Assembly: GCA_021234155.1 (NCBI GenBank)
Contig: JAJEKV010000052.1
Location: forward strand, 3,887,606 to 3,951,605
From: Isoetes taiwanensis
Taxonomy: Eukaryota; Streptophyta; Lycopodiopsida; Isoetales; Isoetaceae
DNA: 64,000 nt
Direction of reading: 5' to 3'
The first letter of the stretch is position 1, and the number at the start of each line of letters is the position of its first letter. The notes under the pieces were generated by a model. It made no database searches, had not been told where the DNA came from, and saw only the letters and a list, made by a program, of their open reading frames with translations. Positions 22,258 to 34,209 of the stretch are shown one piece after another. A program made the position numbers and the translations under genes.

Positions 22258-23214
22258 CTTTCCTTAAGGTCTAGATGGACTATCACCATCACAATCATCT
22301 AAACGACAACATAGATTGTAAGAGATTCGGTCCCAGTCATGGAAGACAGGAGTATGATCAATCTCAATATTACAAATCAACGGATAAGGACAATCATAGG
22401 AGTAGCTGTGGCCAAATCTAGACGAACCAACAATTGACCATAAATGTAGAACATCCCATTTACTAAAAATATAGCAAAAAATGATGGGATCGAGATCAAA
22501 ACCCCATTTAGATATGTGCAACACCACCTAAGAAGGCATCTAAGCAGTCTCCTAGCATGTTATTGATTAGTGACCTCAATGAAAAGTACAAACTCTAGGA
22601 ATATGTAGAAATAGTAACCTATGGGATGATCTAGCCAATAAGATTAAAACCAAAAACACCCAAACGTCAACATTAGATGTATCCACGAATATGACAAGAT
22701 TTGAAAATGCGAATAACCAAAGACCTAAGGGAACTAAATGATAAATTTTAGAATACCACCTTATGTAAGATATAATATCACCTCCAAATATACGTAAGGA
22801 TAATGCGTGCCGAACCCTATGAGCACTGCTAGTGTAAAGTGGCACAAAGCAAACCTCCTTTCAGTAGTAGATGGTCAAAGTGTCCCATGTACACCAATGG
22901 CAACTTATCGAGGAAAAAAAAGGGGAAAAAATATTGTTGCACTAATATACGCACGTGAAGGTTTCAAGAACGTGATTGAAATCAAGAAATAAGTGTATTC
23001 CACTCTTCGGTTGCAAAACAAAAACAAAAATCCGAATAGCCGTAAATGGTAAAAGAGGCAAAATCAACTAGCAAAGAAAGAATACCTTTTGAGTCTCACC
23101 ATCAATGATGATTCTTGCATATCAAGAATGAGCAGCACTTGGTGGACAAAATCATTTGAAAAAAATCCTTCATCCAGTGCCTCTCTTGTAAATATGTGTT
23201 TGGCAAACGATCTT
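22258..23214. other. intergenic, nothing recognised
   Basis: Minus-strand frames at 22264-22527 and 22576-22845 are hydrophobic and without motifs. I see no RNA gene or clear repeat. Confidence 0.35.
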
Positions 23215-23620
23215 TGCGATCCTCATGGATAGAAGACAGAACCATACGCACTAAGAGAGAACTGAACCTACTCATTTGTTATTATATGGTTCTGATATGA
23301 GAAAGCACACAAACTTATTCTAATGAAAATATGCATGCATGCATGCATGAAAATGATGATTACCTGGTTAAGGAATTCCTCAAAAAATGAAATTCAACAT
23401 GGGCGTATCGAATACATAGAATTCTTTGCAATCCTTATGAATAGAAGACAAGAAACCATGTGTGCACTAAGAGAGAACTCTACCTATCTATTTGCCATGA
23501 TATAGTTCCACCACAAAGCAAAAGCATTCTTACGAGTATGAGAGAGCAAATGAATTATGTCAATGAAATCATGCATGCATGCATAAACATGATGATTAGC
23601 GGGTCAGCGAATTCCTCAAT
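23215..23620 (+). repeat. imperfect tandem duplication, about 220 bp, with TGCATGCA runs
   Basis: Shared blocks in order: atagaagaca, gcactaagagagaact, tatggttc/tatagttc, gagaaagca/gagagagca, (atgc)n, tgatgatta, gaattcctca. The first copy starts at about 23217 and the second at about 23430. TGCATGCATGCA runs occur at 23333-23348 and 23571-23582. Confidence 0.7.
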
Positions 23621-26600
23621 CCGACATAAAGAATAAAGAAGTGAAGCATAAAATAGGAACAAGACAGAACTATGGATGCATAAGAATAAAACCTATACTC
23701 TTGGGCCACACGGTCCAATGGTGCGAACAAGACACTCACCAACCAAGTATCTAGAATAAACAAGTCAATACTAAACCAAATAACATGGAAATTGTGTCGC
23801 ATTTTGTCTGACTATGAATTACATGCTGCCACATGGCATGTCCCTACAATCTGGGATGAAAAGTAGGAAACCTATGCAGTAAATAGAAAAAATTACATGT
23901 TGTAACCTGTTGCCAAAAATAGATACGGAAATACATTTGTACTATAAGAATTTGTCTATATTGAGTGCAAATGGTTCAGATTTATTTAGAGCTTTCGCAG
24001 GAGGATCCATACATAGCAGCAGAAGGAATCACAAAATTAGAGAACCTATGTTTTTACTACAGCAAATATCCAGAGACCATGTCTACTTATCCAGAGACCA
24101 TGTCTACTGCCTAACTGGATCTAGAAGGGAGAAGTAAATAAATGGTCGAAGATCATCATGATAGCCACGAAAATGCCTTGTTTTAGGCGCTTATGCCATT
24201 CTTTGCGAGTTGATGCACTAGAGATATGCATGTTAAAATACTTGGGTTATGGTCATGCCATATTCTCAATGTTGCCATGTGGACCAAATGAAATAACATG
24301 ATCAATTCAAATGGGAACGTTTTATCAAAAAGGGGATTTTCTGGAAAAGCATACAAGCAGCAGAGGTAAGATATACATATGTGAAAATCAAATAAGGAAG
24401 CAACACATATGTATGCAAAGATCTTTGGAATGATGTAGTTAGCTTTCGGATCTGAAGTGCTTTGGTCCGCAAATGAGTAACCGAGCGACAAAAAGCGTAA
24501 ATTGAGTCCGTTGGTGGAGCAATTGTGAAGAAGACTATTACATTGATGAAACAATTACGGATCATAGGAGTTTAACTAACAGGATTTATATGGTTTGGTG
24601 ATGAATCGAGGCAAGAGAAGCTAAAGAAGATGAAGCCTGAAGCAATTGTGGAGGTCATGCAATTTCTGCAGTGAATAATAGTCGGTGCAAAGATCCGCTA
24701 ATTTGGGGCTACAAATTTGATACCGGATTTCATACATCCGTGGATTGTGTTTATAAAAATCGAGACTTGATTTGTGGATTCCTCGTGAAGAAGAGGTTGT
24801 GAAGAGGCTGATGCGACCGAAGATAAGCAAGGAGAAAAAAGAAATCGGTATTCGGGTTCAAATCCACGGCTCGAAACATGTATTTTATAACAATGCAAAC
24901 AAAGAAACCATAAGCACAAGATACAAGAAAAATAGAGGATACAAAAAAGATGAATAGAGTCCAGATAAGTTTGGGTTTATTACAATTTGGCGAAGCATTC
25001 TCTTTACAAATCAAGCTTAAAGCAAGAACGCCTCGAGCCACAAGAATGCATGCTTTGATCGCCAAACTCATGCCAAACGATGCTTGCTTCATGGCCGAAA
25101 ACTTTGTTAATCCCTATACAAACAACTTACTAATGGCAAATTACGAACCCAATCCATGTGGAATTTGAACAGTCCCGGCAAACTATGGGAAATTTGGGAG
25201 CGGGGAAAGAAGCACTCTTGGCAATCGAAAAAGATGAGAACGGATAGCTTTGTCTAAAATCGGGGACATATGAAATGCTTTAAAGCCTTAATCTGAAGCT
25301 CAAAGGCGGAAACTAGAAAAGGTTATGAAGCAGTAGGATGTCAATCCTAATGCAAAACCTATTTATTAACACGAAAGATGCACACTCACGCTGCAGCCAC
25401 GTAAATAAGTAGAACCGAAGGAAGAAAGAAGAGCCATGTCCAACAAAGAAAGTAACACCGCACATCGTGTAGTAGTTACCTTTGGGGATAGTGGGCAACA
25501 AGCACCGAACTACTGGAGGATTGATAGAAAAAGGCTATACAACAGAACATTCAGAATACATAGATTGCCAAACATAGATTGGTTGGGTGATCTGTTAATA
25601 CTTCCAGAATTTCAAAGGCAAAGATTCGGATAGAGCTGCTTGAACAATTTTAAATGAGTGTATTGAAGAAACTGTTAGCACTACATCAAACATACTCCTT
25701 GGATAAGAATTTATAACTATTATATGCTGAAGCCTACTGCAACAAGACCATCATTACAGGTTAACCACATCGAAATTAAAAGCCGTTATAGATTCTTGCT
25801 TGATAAGGTAATCATGGGCTGATTGTGATGTCAAAGGCAACTGTTTGAAAAACATAACAAGAAACTTACAGCAAAAGAATATGGGAACCTTTATCCATCT
25901 GAGCAACAAATTTCCGATGGAGACATAATGTTCAACCAAGAACCGTTATATGAAGACCTGTCAAAAAATATGCTTGATAGGGCAAGCAAGACTGAATACA
26001 TACAAACAAATCATCCCTGCAGAATCAACCGAAGCTACAAAATCTAGTCTGTAAGATAGACAAAGTAGCATGATACCTTTGGCTAGATTCGAGCTCCATA
26101 CAAAGCAGCACAAGACATCTTTGGTTAAGCTAAGTCTAAGTAATCTACAATGGGACAGAAAAATGAGTCGGCAAAATCCAACAAGTTACCTCCGGCTGAG
26201 ATATTGCAGATCGGAACCTTAATCCGGTGTCAAATAGCATCCGAGCCATTTTCGAAAATGGTACTGGACAGTAGTAGGATTTGCCGTTCAAGAAATCTTT
26301 GTCGCCAAATAGCTCCATCGAGCAAACCAAAACAGAGGACCCATCCAAAATGATCAAACCCTTGCCGTTTGCCTAAACCCTTGTCGTTGCCTAAACCTTT
26401 GCCGTTTGCCTTCACACCGGATGAGAATGCTAAAGCCATGCAAGATTTGTAAAAGCATCATAGCACCGCCAACAAAGACATCGGACGTAAGGGCGATCCC
26501 AAAAAACGATCCAGAAAAGAATCGACAAGGCAAAACATGGCCCAACATGCCCAAAAGTACAACACAAGCATCGAAGCACCAAGGATCCGTGGATTTCAAA

Positions 26601-26897
26601 GGATCAAACAAACACGGAAACAAGCCTAGAAACGGATTTTGCCATTAAACCAAAAATCAAAGCAAAAACCCAATCTCAAAGAATCATGAATCGATCCCAT
26701 CCAAACTAAACAGTTCAACAAACCATAGAACAACTTAAGGCGCATGCAACAAGAAAAGCAAAGCGGCCTTGAGGCATCGCCTGAATATTAACCTTGCCCT
26801 GAAATAATTCTAGGAGTAATAGATGAAAGTAGCTAAGGTAGGTAGAACTCTAAGAAGAAGCTAGAAGGAATCTAATAGAGCAGAGAAGCTAGCTCAA
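23621..26897. other. long intergenic stretch; weak exon-like segments
   Basis: No gene supported. A 19-base duplication (tccagagaccatgtctact) lies at about 24069 and 24091. At 26345-26410 a motif like aaacccttgccgtttgcct repeats three times. On the minus strand, 26450-26180 reads MALAFSSGVKANGKG, then (another frame) CSMELFGDKDFLNGKSYYCP and ends at a donor-like GAG/gtaact; this could be a decayed exon of an unrecognised gene. Confidence 0.3.
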
Positions 26898-27080
26898 GGA
26901 AACTAGAAGAGATAGGAAAGAATAGAACAGACTAGAGGATTCAGCTCAAGAGAACTCCGATAAGAGAATAGTGAAAAAAGAGGAGAATATATAGAATATA
27001 CGATACAAAGATAGCAACGTCCCTTGCCAAAGAATGGTGGTTCTATTGCGAATGCTTCGCAATAGGACCATGACATTCTT
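26898..27080 (+). repeat. 183-bp repeat R3, copy 2
   Basis: Second copy of the repeat at 20195-20377, same orientation, 6.7 kb away. Its hairpin has one mismatch (caataggacc). Flanking sequences differ on the left; on the right the following ttgggtttgtcct also occurs at about 19395. Confidence 0.75.
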
Positions 27081-27779
27081 TTGGGTTTGTCCTGAATAAT
27101 TTAAGTGCACATGGCACCCACGCTTTCATATCGTTTTGTTGATAGAAAGGTCACATTGAGAGAACTTTGTTTCGAAGAAACTTCAAACAATAACAAAAAC
27201 ATCATCTCAAGGTTGATAAATCTAGTGGCTTTCTTATAGAATTGAGTTGAATTGATTTTTATCGTCCGCCGAGAAAAAAATGGCCTATGGTTTGTAGATG
27301 CTGAAAATACCAGAGGAGTTTGTAATCACTTACCTGAACAAAGGTAACACATCTCACATTGAGAGTTTCATCATCGTATGAATGCGCTTTTCAGAATAAC
27401 TGATCATGCTTTGATGTATGTTGAGATTTGCATTGCACAAGTGGGTGAAAGCATGTTGTAGTGGAACAAAAACGTGCATTTTAGCACCACATTTTTGGGT
27501 GCTAAGTGTGGTGGGAACTACCGAATTTGTAGTGGGAGAGGGAGTTATTTTTTAAAAAATACACATGATTACTTATTCAAAATTTTGTCCTTTCAGTCTT
27601 ATTCAGGCTTATTCAGCAATGTACACGATCATTTTCCCTCAAAAACTCTGATCACGCTCCCTTAATCCGGCAAGACCATTTCTGATTCTGAATTTTCATT
27701 TTCCCTCAAAAACTCTGATCACGCTCCCTTAATCCAAGCAAGACCATTTTGATTTCTCGCAAGAAGATCGATCATTTAA
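27081..27779. other. upstream region of Ulp1-like gene A
   Basis: AT-rich. Immediately before the putative start codon there is a 63-bp tandem duplication (27630-27750, listed separately). No TATA box was convincing. Confidence 0.3.
27630..27750 (+). repeat. tandem duplication, 63-bp unit, upstream of gene A
   Basis: The block attttccctcaaaaactctg followed by atcacgctcccttaatcc and caagaccatt occurs at about 27631 and 27694, nearly identical. It sits 30 bases before the ATG at 27780, in what would be the leader. Confidence 0.85.
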
Positions 27780-28684
27780 ATGGCTCACGATCATACCGAC
27801 TTGAATGCCACGGGATACACCTACAAGGAAATGTACAGGTAAGAAAAGCATTACGCCACACAAGAAGAAATCGAGTCTGTTTGGGGACCGAAAGTATTAG
27901 GAAAATCCACTTACAGGTGGGTTGCATTCTAGATTCGGGGATGCCCATGATTCTCTGTTGTTTAGAATATTGTTTTGTTTCATCATGCAGGTTGAAGAAT
28001 CTGAGCAAGGAGAGGTATAATGAATATATGTGCCTTTACAAAAAAATCACAAGTGTGAAGTGTGCCAGGGGGGAGGCATGGCCTCACAGACTATGGTCAT
28101 TGCGTATTACCTTCACACAAAAGGAAAAGAAATAAAACGGGTTGAGTTTTCGGCAACGATTAAGAGAAAGAGAGTCAAGCCTCTCCGTCCCAACGTAAGA
28201 GGAAGAATGCAAGCATTTCAAATAGTGAGGAAGCAGAGCAACATGCCACAGATGATGCTTCCTCTCTTGAAATGACTAGGCCACAATTCAAGCCTCCTAA
28301 AGCTATAAGAAGAATCTCGGGGAAAATCACTGAAAAAATAGGTACTTTTCAACCCTCTTCTTCTGGAACCACCATATGATGCAATTTAATATTGGAACTG
28401 TTATTTTTCAGCAAGGTCTAGCAAGCTTGAACAATCGGGTACACCACTTACTTCTTCATTTGGGTCCATTTGTAAGTTATGTGTAGGAAATTTGTCTTTG
28501 CTAGTTTCGAAGTTGTAGTGGATAATTTCAGTTCACAGTAGTATGTAGCTCCAAATGTTACAGGACAGTCATATGGTGCCAATTATATGTTAATAATGTA
28601 GTTTGTAGCATATGTAGTGTCACATATAGTACCAAACGTGGTACCTTTTCTGAATAGTGAATTGGCTTCCATATGTTTCTATAC

Positions 28685-29112
28685 TTAGTATCATACATAT
28701 GTGATGTTAGATATGGTGATACTTGTGAATGGTGGATTGTCTGCCATATGTGGCTTCAATCGCTGCGCTAAATATTGCACCACGCCATCCGCCACATATG
28801 AGGTGGTGGATGCCCTGCCGGATGTGGTGCCTTCGCGGCATTGTGGTGCCACATGTGTGGTGTCTAATGTGGCACCACTATGGATCCACATTTTGCACCA
28901 CATGTGGTGTCTTTGACGCCATTTGTGGTGCGAAGTAATGGATTGCCATATGTGGTGCCTTGGGTGCATTGTGGTGCCATATGTGGTGTGGCATGTGGCA
29001 CCGGTTTGGTGCCACATGCCACACCACATGTGGTGAATATGACGCCATTTGTGGTGCAAAGTTTGTCATGATGGAATTTGTGGTGTGTATCTGTTGTGTC
29101 TGTTGTGTCATG
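28685..29112 (+). repeat. TGTGGTG(CC) satellite-like region with 25-bp-arm hairpin
   Basis: Degenerate repeats of tgtggtgccatatgtggtg and its complement. At 28978-29002 and 29008-29032 two 25-base arms are complementary with one mismatch around a 5-base loop. The frames here (His/Met/Trp/Cys-rich) are artefacts. It lies in an intron of gene A. Confidence 0.8.
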
Positions 29113-29643
29113 TGGTACTAACCTTGGATTACTTTCCAGATGAATTCAACAGGACACTAGGAGAATGGATCAACTCTACAAGATCAGAAGTGATTCAGTG
29201 TAAGGCAAGGTTGCAAACTTGTGATCAAAGCTGCAGGGTGCTACAAATGAAGGTTCAAAGAACTTGAGTTCCGGGCCGAGAAGATGAATAAAGATTTAAA
29301 AAAATGGGAAGGAATGATTAAGGATAAACCAAGTCGTGCGGTGCGGTATTAGGGCTATATGCCAAGATACGTAGGCCGAAATGGAAGGAACTATTACCGT
29401 AACTTGAGCGCATAAAAATCGAGGAGCTTAATCTGCTTTGTCCGGCCGTGGAAAGCATTACACAACAAAGATTGAAAGTGTCTTTGGAACCAAGGTTAGA
29501 GAGGTTTTTGTCTTGCAAGGACCGTCTTCCTTTATTTGTCTTGGATCCACTACTTCCGCACCTTGATAAGGTGAAGATTATGGTAGTGGCTGTCCATTTT
29601 GTGGCAAGATCCTCCGGTGGATGGGGAAACCACTACCAACTTT

Positions 29644-31739
29644 GATTGTTGAATGCAACCACCAATACCATCTTCCATGTCCGCTTTCGGCCTCTTGAGG
29701 TACTTCATAACAAAATTCTGAAGTGCTTAGTATAATTGTATTCTCATTGACAAATTTATGTTCACTTTGCGAGGATTTGTAATCATTGTTGCATTGAGAA
29801 TTCTTTGTCATGAATTTTCTACAAAGATGGGTACAAGCCTTAGGTGTGAGTAGGGAGGATCAAAAGCAACTTCAAGCTACCGAGGCACTTACTGGTGAGC
29901 ACTTATAGGTAGCTCAAAAGAGAGTAAGCCCGGCTTAGTCTCCTTCGTTTTTGGTTTATCGTGATCTAATTTGCCCCTAGGATGACATCGCCACTCGGTG
30001 GCTTAATTAGATACCTCAAGCAGAAACTCGAAAAGGGAGTAAGCCCGACATAAAACAAGATCTGGCTGGCTTAGTCTCTTTTTGCTTCTCCTCATTTTAT
30101 GTATCTAAAGTGCCCCCCAGGATGAGATCGCTTCGCTCATTTTAGGGGACACTTTAGATATATAAAAACAGAACATCGTAAAGAGAGTAAAAAGTCCGAG
30201 CTAAAGTTAAAAAACCAAAGCATAGTTACAATCAATTGTGATTCAATTCCGTGTTTGCGAGCATGGTGCCATTTACTAATTCAGTCTAATCTGTTTCATC
30301 TTGGTGGCAATGACTATGTGAGTCCATCTAGCACACCAAAAAGGGAATTATTTTCTACCCTCAAAGGTAACCAAGTCTTGTTTGATGCAATTGGGATATG
30401 TAGCTTACTTCTTCATCCCTACTTTGTAGATATAGATGTACAATGTGGTCGTTAGGGGACAAGACACTCACACCCCTTCAAAAGCATTAGACACGAGATA
30501 GAAACTCGGGCAAATCGGAAGATGCATCGGGTTACGTGAAGTCGGACAAATCAAGTAGATGTCAACAAATCAAGAGGGTGCATCAAGTCAAGCTCAAAGA
30601 GGGTGCTCCAACTGGACAAGAATCGCCAGATCAACAGATGCATTAAGTCATGCTCCACACCAATCGCCAAATCGCCAGATGCATCGGGTTATGATCTGAA
30701 CAAATCGTTTGCGGAATGTAAGTCACAAGGTAACTTCCAACCTTTTGTGCCTGTCTTCTTTTTAATTTGACCCATATAGTTACCGAACTGTTAAATTTTT
30801 GCAGCCGGAAGTGTCTCGGAGAAAAAGCAAGAGCAGAATTCCAAGCAAAAGACACCTCCAAGACATTTCAGCAGAAGTTTCCATCCCCGCATCTAATAGA
30901 TCTTTGAAGCGAAGTTTCCACCGCACCAAGAAATGCCAAGCGAAGTTTCCAGCCCGCACCAACTCGGCCCATGCGTAAGACTACAAGGTTAAGCCCAATC
31001 ACGCTTGTTTTTGACTACAATGGAGTTCGGGTAGAAGCTATGACAAGAGTGAGTCCATACCCACGCCAAAGAAGATGATGTTAAGTTGATCACACTTAAC
31101 GTAACCAAGTGGGTAGTAACTAGACCAGTGGGCCGAAGTTCATAGATTGGTGCGGCAAAGAATTTTCATATAGCACTTTGGTCCAGCCGCAGCTCAAAAC
31201 TTGAGAGTCATAGTTAAGGGAGCATTGATGAAACACAAGGACAAATTCAAGTTCATATGGAGTCGGGATCATCGTACCAACACAAATTTATTTAACAAAG
31301 AAAAGCCAATTTTTTTTGAAGCACTGAAAAAGGTCTACTTAATTTAATTTCCGTGTTTCACAAAAAGAGAACGTGCTTCTCATTGATGACAAGCAGATAC
31401 AAAGGGTACCTCAATGCGCCTAAACACCATGATCCTGTCCAAAGCGGTGGAGCCCTGACAGAGTAGATGGCAATTTCCTCATGAATGATCTAAAGGTTTG
31501 GCTTCAAGGGTTGCTGAAGGCAGGGAATGTGCAAAGTTATGTCGAAAGCAACAAAATGCTGAATATGTTTGATTAATCGAGAGTGAAATTTGTATTAATA
31601 TGATGAAAAAACATAGAACTAAAGCCTAGAAATAGTATTATTGTGTATATGATGTAACCTCTCTTGACTTTTTAATATAAACAAAGTTTTACTTCAATTG
31701 TTCATTTCTTGGCTATTTCAATGTTCCTCAAGGTTTTCA
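29644..31739. other. presumed intron/decayed part of gene A, with foldback unit
   Basis: No coding sequence recognised. At 29930-30170 two diverged copies of a unit contain gtaagcccg..., then a stem-loop: ATCTAA..AATTAGAT in the first, TATCTAAAGTG..CACTTTAGATA (about 30105-30164) in the second. At 30500-30700 a loose repeat around agatgcatcgggtta occurs several times. Confidence 0.4.
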
Positions 31740-32825
31740 ATGATCTTCCATTTGCTGAATGTAAACTTACACCACCAAAGACGAGGACCGCAGGTGTTAA
31801 GAGCGCACATCCGACCAGACACTTGCCACTTGAAGTGTTTAAAGGACAGCAGGAGCCTCTTGTGCTTGATCAAGAGGCAATCAGAATATTGGAGAAAAGT
31901 AGGGATTGGTTCAGTGACAGGATAGTCCATTTCTTCATGAGGTTAGTAATTTAATATAAACAACTCAGATTTGAAGTCTTCTGTTGTTTCTTAAATCATC
32001 TTGTTTTACCAGACCTTGGACTTTGGCAGGTGTATGCACCAATTTTGCATCAAGCATGACATGGAACAGAGGTTCCATTTCATGGATCCGCTCATTTACA
32101 CATTACTGTCGAACGAGCTTGCTTCAAAGGACAAACTGTTGCACCCTCAACTTGCAATTTCGGAATGTACCATTCGCCAAAGATGTTATCGCAAAGACCG
32201 ACAAAGGTGTATGTCATTGTAGGTCTTGGAGGTCAGCCAATTAAATGTCAGCCATGTGTGTACCATTTTGACAGCCTAGAAATGTACAAGGGCTCCGAGC
32301 TTGTCATGAGTTTTGTTGAGGATGCAAACACAAAATTCCCAAGCACCATAAAGCTGCGCCACAAGAAAATTACATGTTCCCCCACTCAGTCTGATTGCTG
32401 GTCGTGTGGTCCTGCTATATGTGTCTTTGTAAAGAAAGTTGTGGCTGCAGTAATGCGAGACTTGGACATGCTATCCCAATGCAAGGTGAGTTCAGAATTT
32501 GAAGGTATTACTCATCCAATGTGAGGCCCTGATATGTTTGTTGCGGGGTGTACCAATTTCTAGTTGCGCGAGCTGTTGGACACGCAGAATGATGATTGAT
32601 GTTGTGAAGCACGATTCTTTGTAGTAATGAAGCTGAGGTTGACAGATCAATAGATCTTTACTTGTAATCACATGTTTGTATTATTGTAACCAAAGAGGTT
32701 ATTCTTGTAACCTATTCTTTCATTGACACTCTAATGTACATTGTTGTATACTATTGTATACAATAGACTTTTCTGGCTGACCAGAGCAACACTCTAGTGG
32801 AGTTCAAATCTCCAGAAGAAATTGA

Positions 32826-33310
32826 TGTATTCAAAGATTCATGACAATGTGGTGTTACATGTCGTGATAGATGTGGTGATGCAAATGGTGCATGTGGTGA
32901 ATCATGTGGTGCATTTGGTGAACCATGTGGTGAATCATGTGGTGAATCGTAGGTGGCATGTTGGAGCTTACGTGGCATGTTTGACTTTCATTGACCAACA
33001 TGTTTGGTGATGCAAATGGTGCATGTGGTGAATCTTGAGGTGCATTTGGTGAATCATGTGGTGAATCATGTGATGCAACGTAGGTGGCATGTTGGAGCTT
33101 ACGTGGCATGTTTGAGCCACCTTGGCATGTTGGAGCCTAGGTGGCATATTTGAGCCACCTTGGCATGCTTGAGCCTTTACATGACCTTTGTTACATGTTT
33201 GACTTTCATTGACCAACATGTTTGGTGATGCAAATGGTGCATGTGGTGAATCATGAGGTGCATTTGGTGAATCATGTGGTGCATCATAGGTGGCATGTTG
33301 GAGCTATTCA
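32826..33310 (+). repeat. GATGCAAATGGTGCATGTGGTGAATC satellite, about three higher-order units
   Basis: Short units of the type gcatgtggtgaatcatgtgg alternate with a longer phrase (gtggcatgttggagcttacg ... tgaccaacatgtttggtgatg). The composite recurs from about 32877, 33006 and 33220. Open frames here are repeat artefacts. It directly precedes the (TA)n tract. Confidence 0.85.
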
Positions 33311-33329
33311 TGAATGGCCAATTCAGGAT

Positions 33330-33466
<137 letters not shown>

Positions 33467-33608
33467 GTTTTTTAGAAAATAAAATAATGGTCATTTCGAG
33501 GTTATTATTAGTTGCCTACTAAATCTTTAGGAATAAAGATGCTAATGGTACGAAATCCTAAAATCGTAGCCCTCTATTTAAATTAATTTCACATGACCTT
33601 TATAGGCT

Positions 33609-34170
33609 ATGGTCGTGAAGGAGAAGCATCGTCCAATTCCTTCCAACAGAATGTCGAAGCGCTGCCGCTGCCGCTCTCCCTCCAGCTCTGCCTCTCCCTC
33701 TCCCTCTCGCTCTCGCTCTCCCTCCCCTAAGCGCCGGAAACTGCTTTCAATTCCTTTTGGCATGGTGATGGCGGTTATGAAATAGGATCTTGGCCAAATT
33801 ACCATTTCTTTGGAGCCCGAACCCGAGAGCCCGGTGCGAGACCCCGTGAGCACGAGAGCTCTAAGTCTGATTCCACCTCTTCTGAAAGCTCTGAAGATCT
33901 TTCGGAGCTTTCAGAAGAGGTGGAATCCTCCTCTAATTTCGATTCCTCTTTCTTCTGATGATCAATTTGATTCCCAAGATTCTGATAACGAATCGAGCGA
34001 AGACCAGACCGAAGAAGAAGAAGAAGAGGTAGAAGACGAAGAAGAACATGAAGTTTTTTTGGAACTCCAAAATTTTCTACAGAGTAAGTAGCATGCATGC
34101 ATTAAATTTTTGCTTTCTTTTATGTATTCTAAACTAATTTTCTTCACTTTTTCTTACAGATGAAGCTTGA
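33609..34170 (+). CDS. candidate gene: Arg/Ser-rich N-terminus, acidic C-terminus
   Basis: ATG 33609 opens a 58-codon frame with a basic RS-like stretch (SKRCRCRSPSSSASPSPSRS, then RSPSPKRRK), ending at TAG 33783-33785. The same frame reopens and runs to a strongly acidic part (SSDDQFDSQDSDNESSEDQT, then a Glu run) and LELQNFLQ. A donor (CAG A/gtaagt, after 34083) and acceptor (cttacag, 34159) join to NEA and a stop at 34168-34170. RS-type tails mark splicing-related proteins, and an acidic tract suggests a nuclear protein, but no folded domain is visible. The in-frame TAG means either a pseudogene, a small upstream protein, or an unrecognised intron. A perfect 23-bp inverted repeat lies inside. 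Confidence 0.35.
33869..33927 (+). repeat. perfect inverted repeat, 23-bp arms, 13-base loop
   Basis: 33869-33891 and 33905-33927 are exact reverse complements (arms begin GATTCCACCTCTTCTG and GAGCTTTCAGAAGAGG). The transcript would form a strong hairpin. Confidence 0.95.
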
Positions 34171-34209
34171 AGTCCCGGTTGTGCCACCTTTTTTTTCCTT
34201 TTGATCAAG

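Larger units (their letters stand above)
27780..32524 (+). pseudogene. Ulp1-like (C48) cysteine peptidase gene A, decayed, multi-exon
   Basis: Ulp1-type peptidases remove SUMO or related modifiers with a His-Asp-Gln/Asn-Cys centre. Exon-like parts: 27780-27838 (MAHDHTDLNATGYTYKEMY, donor AG/gtaaga), 27991-28341 (WPHRLWSLRITFTQKE, a TAA at 28133, then a frame slip into a basic Lys/Arg/Ser region), 28412-28438, 29140-29643 (coiled-coil-like, FRAEKMNKDLKKWEG, with further slips), 31740-31941 (EKSRDWFSDRIVHFFMR) and 32013-32524. The last part holds DPLIYTLLSNE, then YHFDSLEMYKG (Asp) and SPTQSDCWSCGPAICVFVKK (Gln and Cys). The HW motif expected just before VIVGLGGQ is missing, apparently by deletion. 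The 28438/29140 intron contains a satellite. Stops and slips make it a pseudogene; related genes in plants are often carried by transposons. Confidence 0.6.

Noticed and set aside
24840-24870. B-box-like gggttcaaatcc
   Set aside because: No A box or stem structure at the proper distance.
28691-29111. Cys/Trp/Met/His-rich frames suggesting a metal-binding protein
   Set aside because: Translation of the TGTGGTG satellite; composition follows the repeat, and both strands are open.
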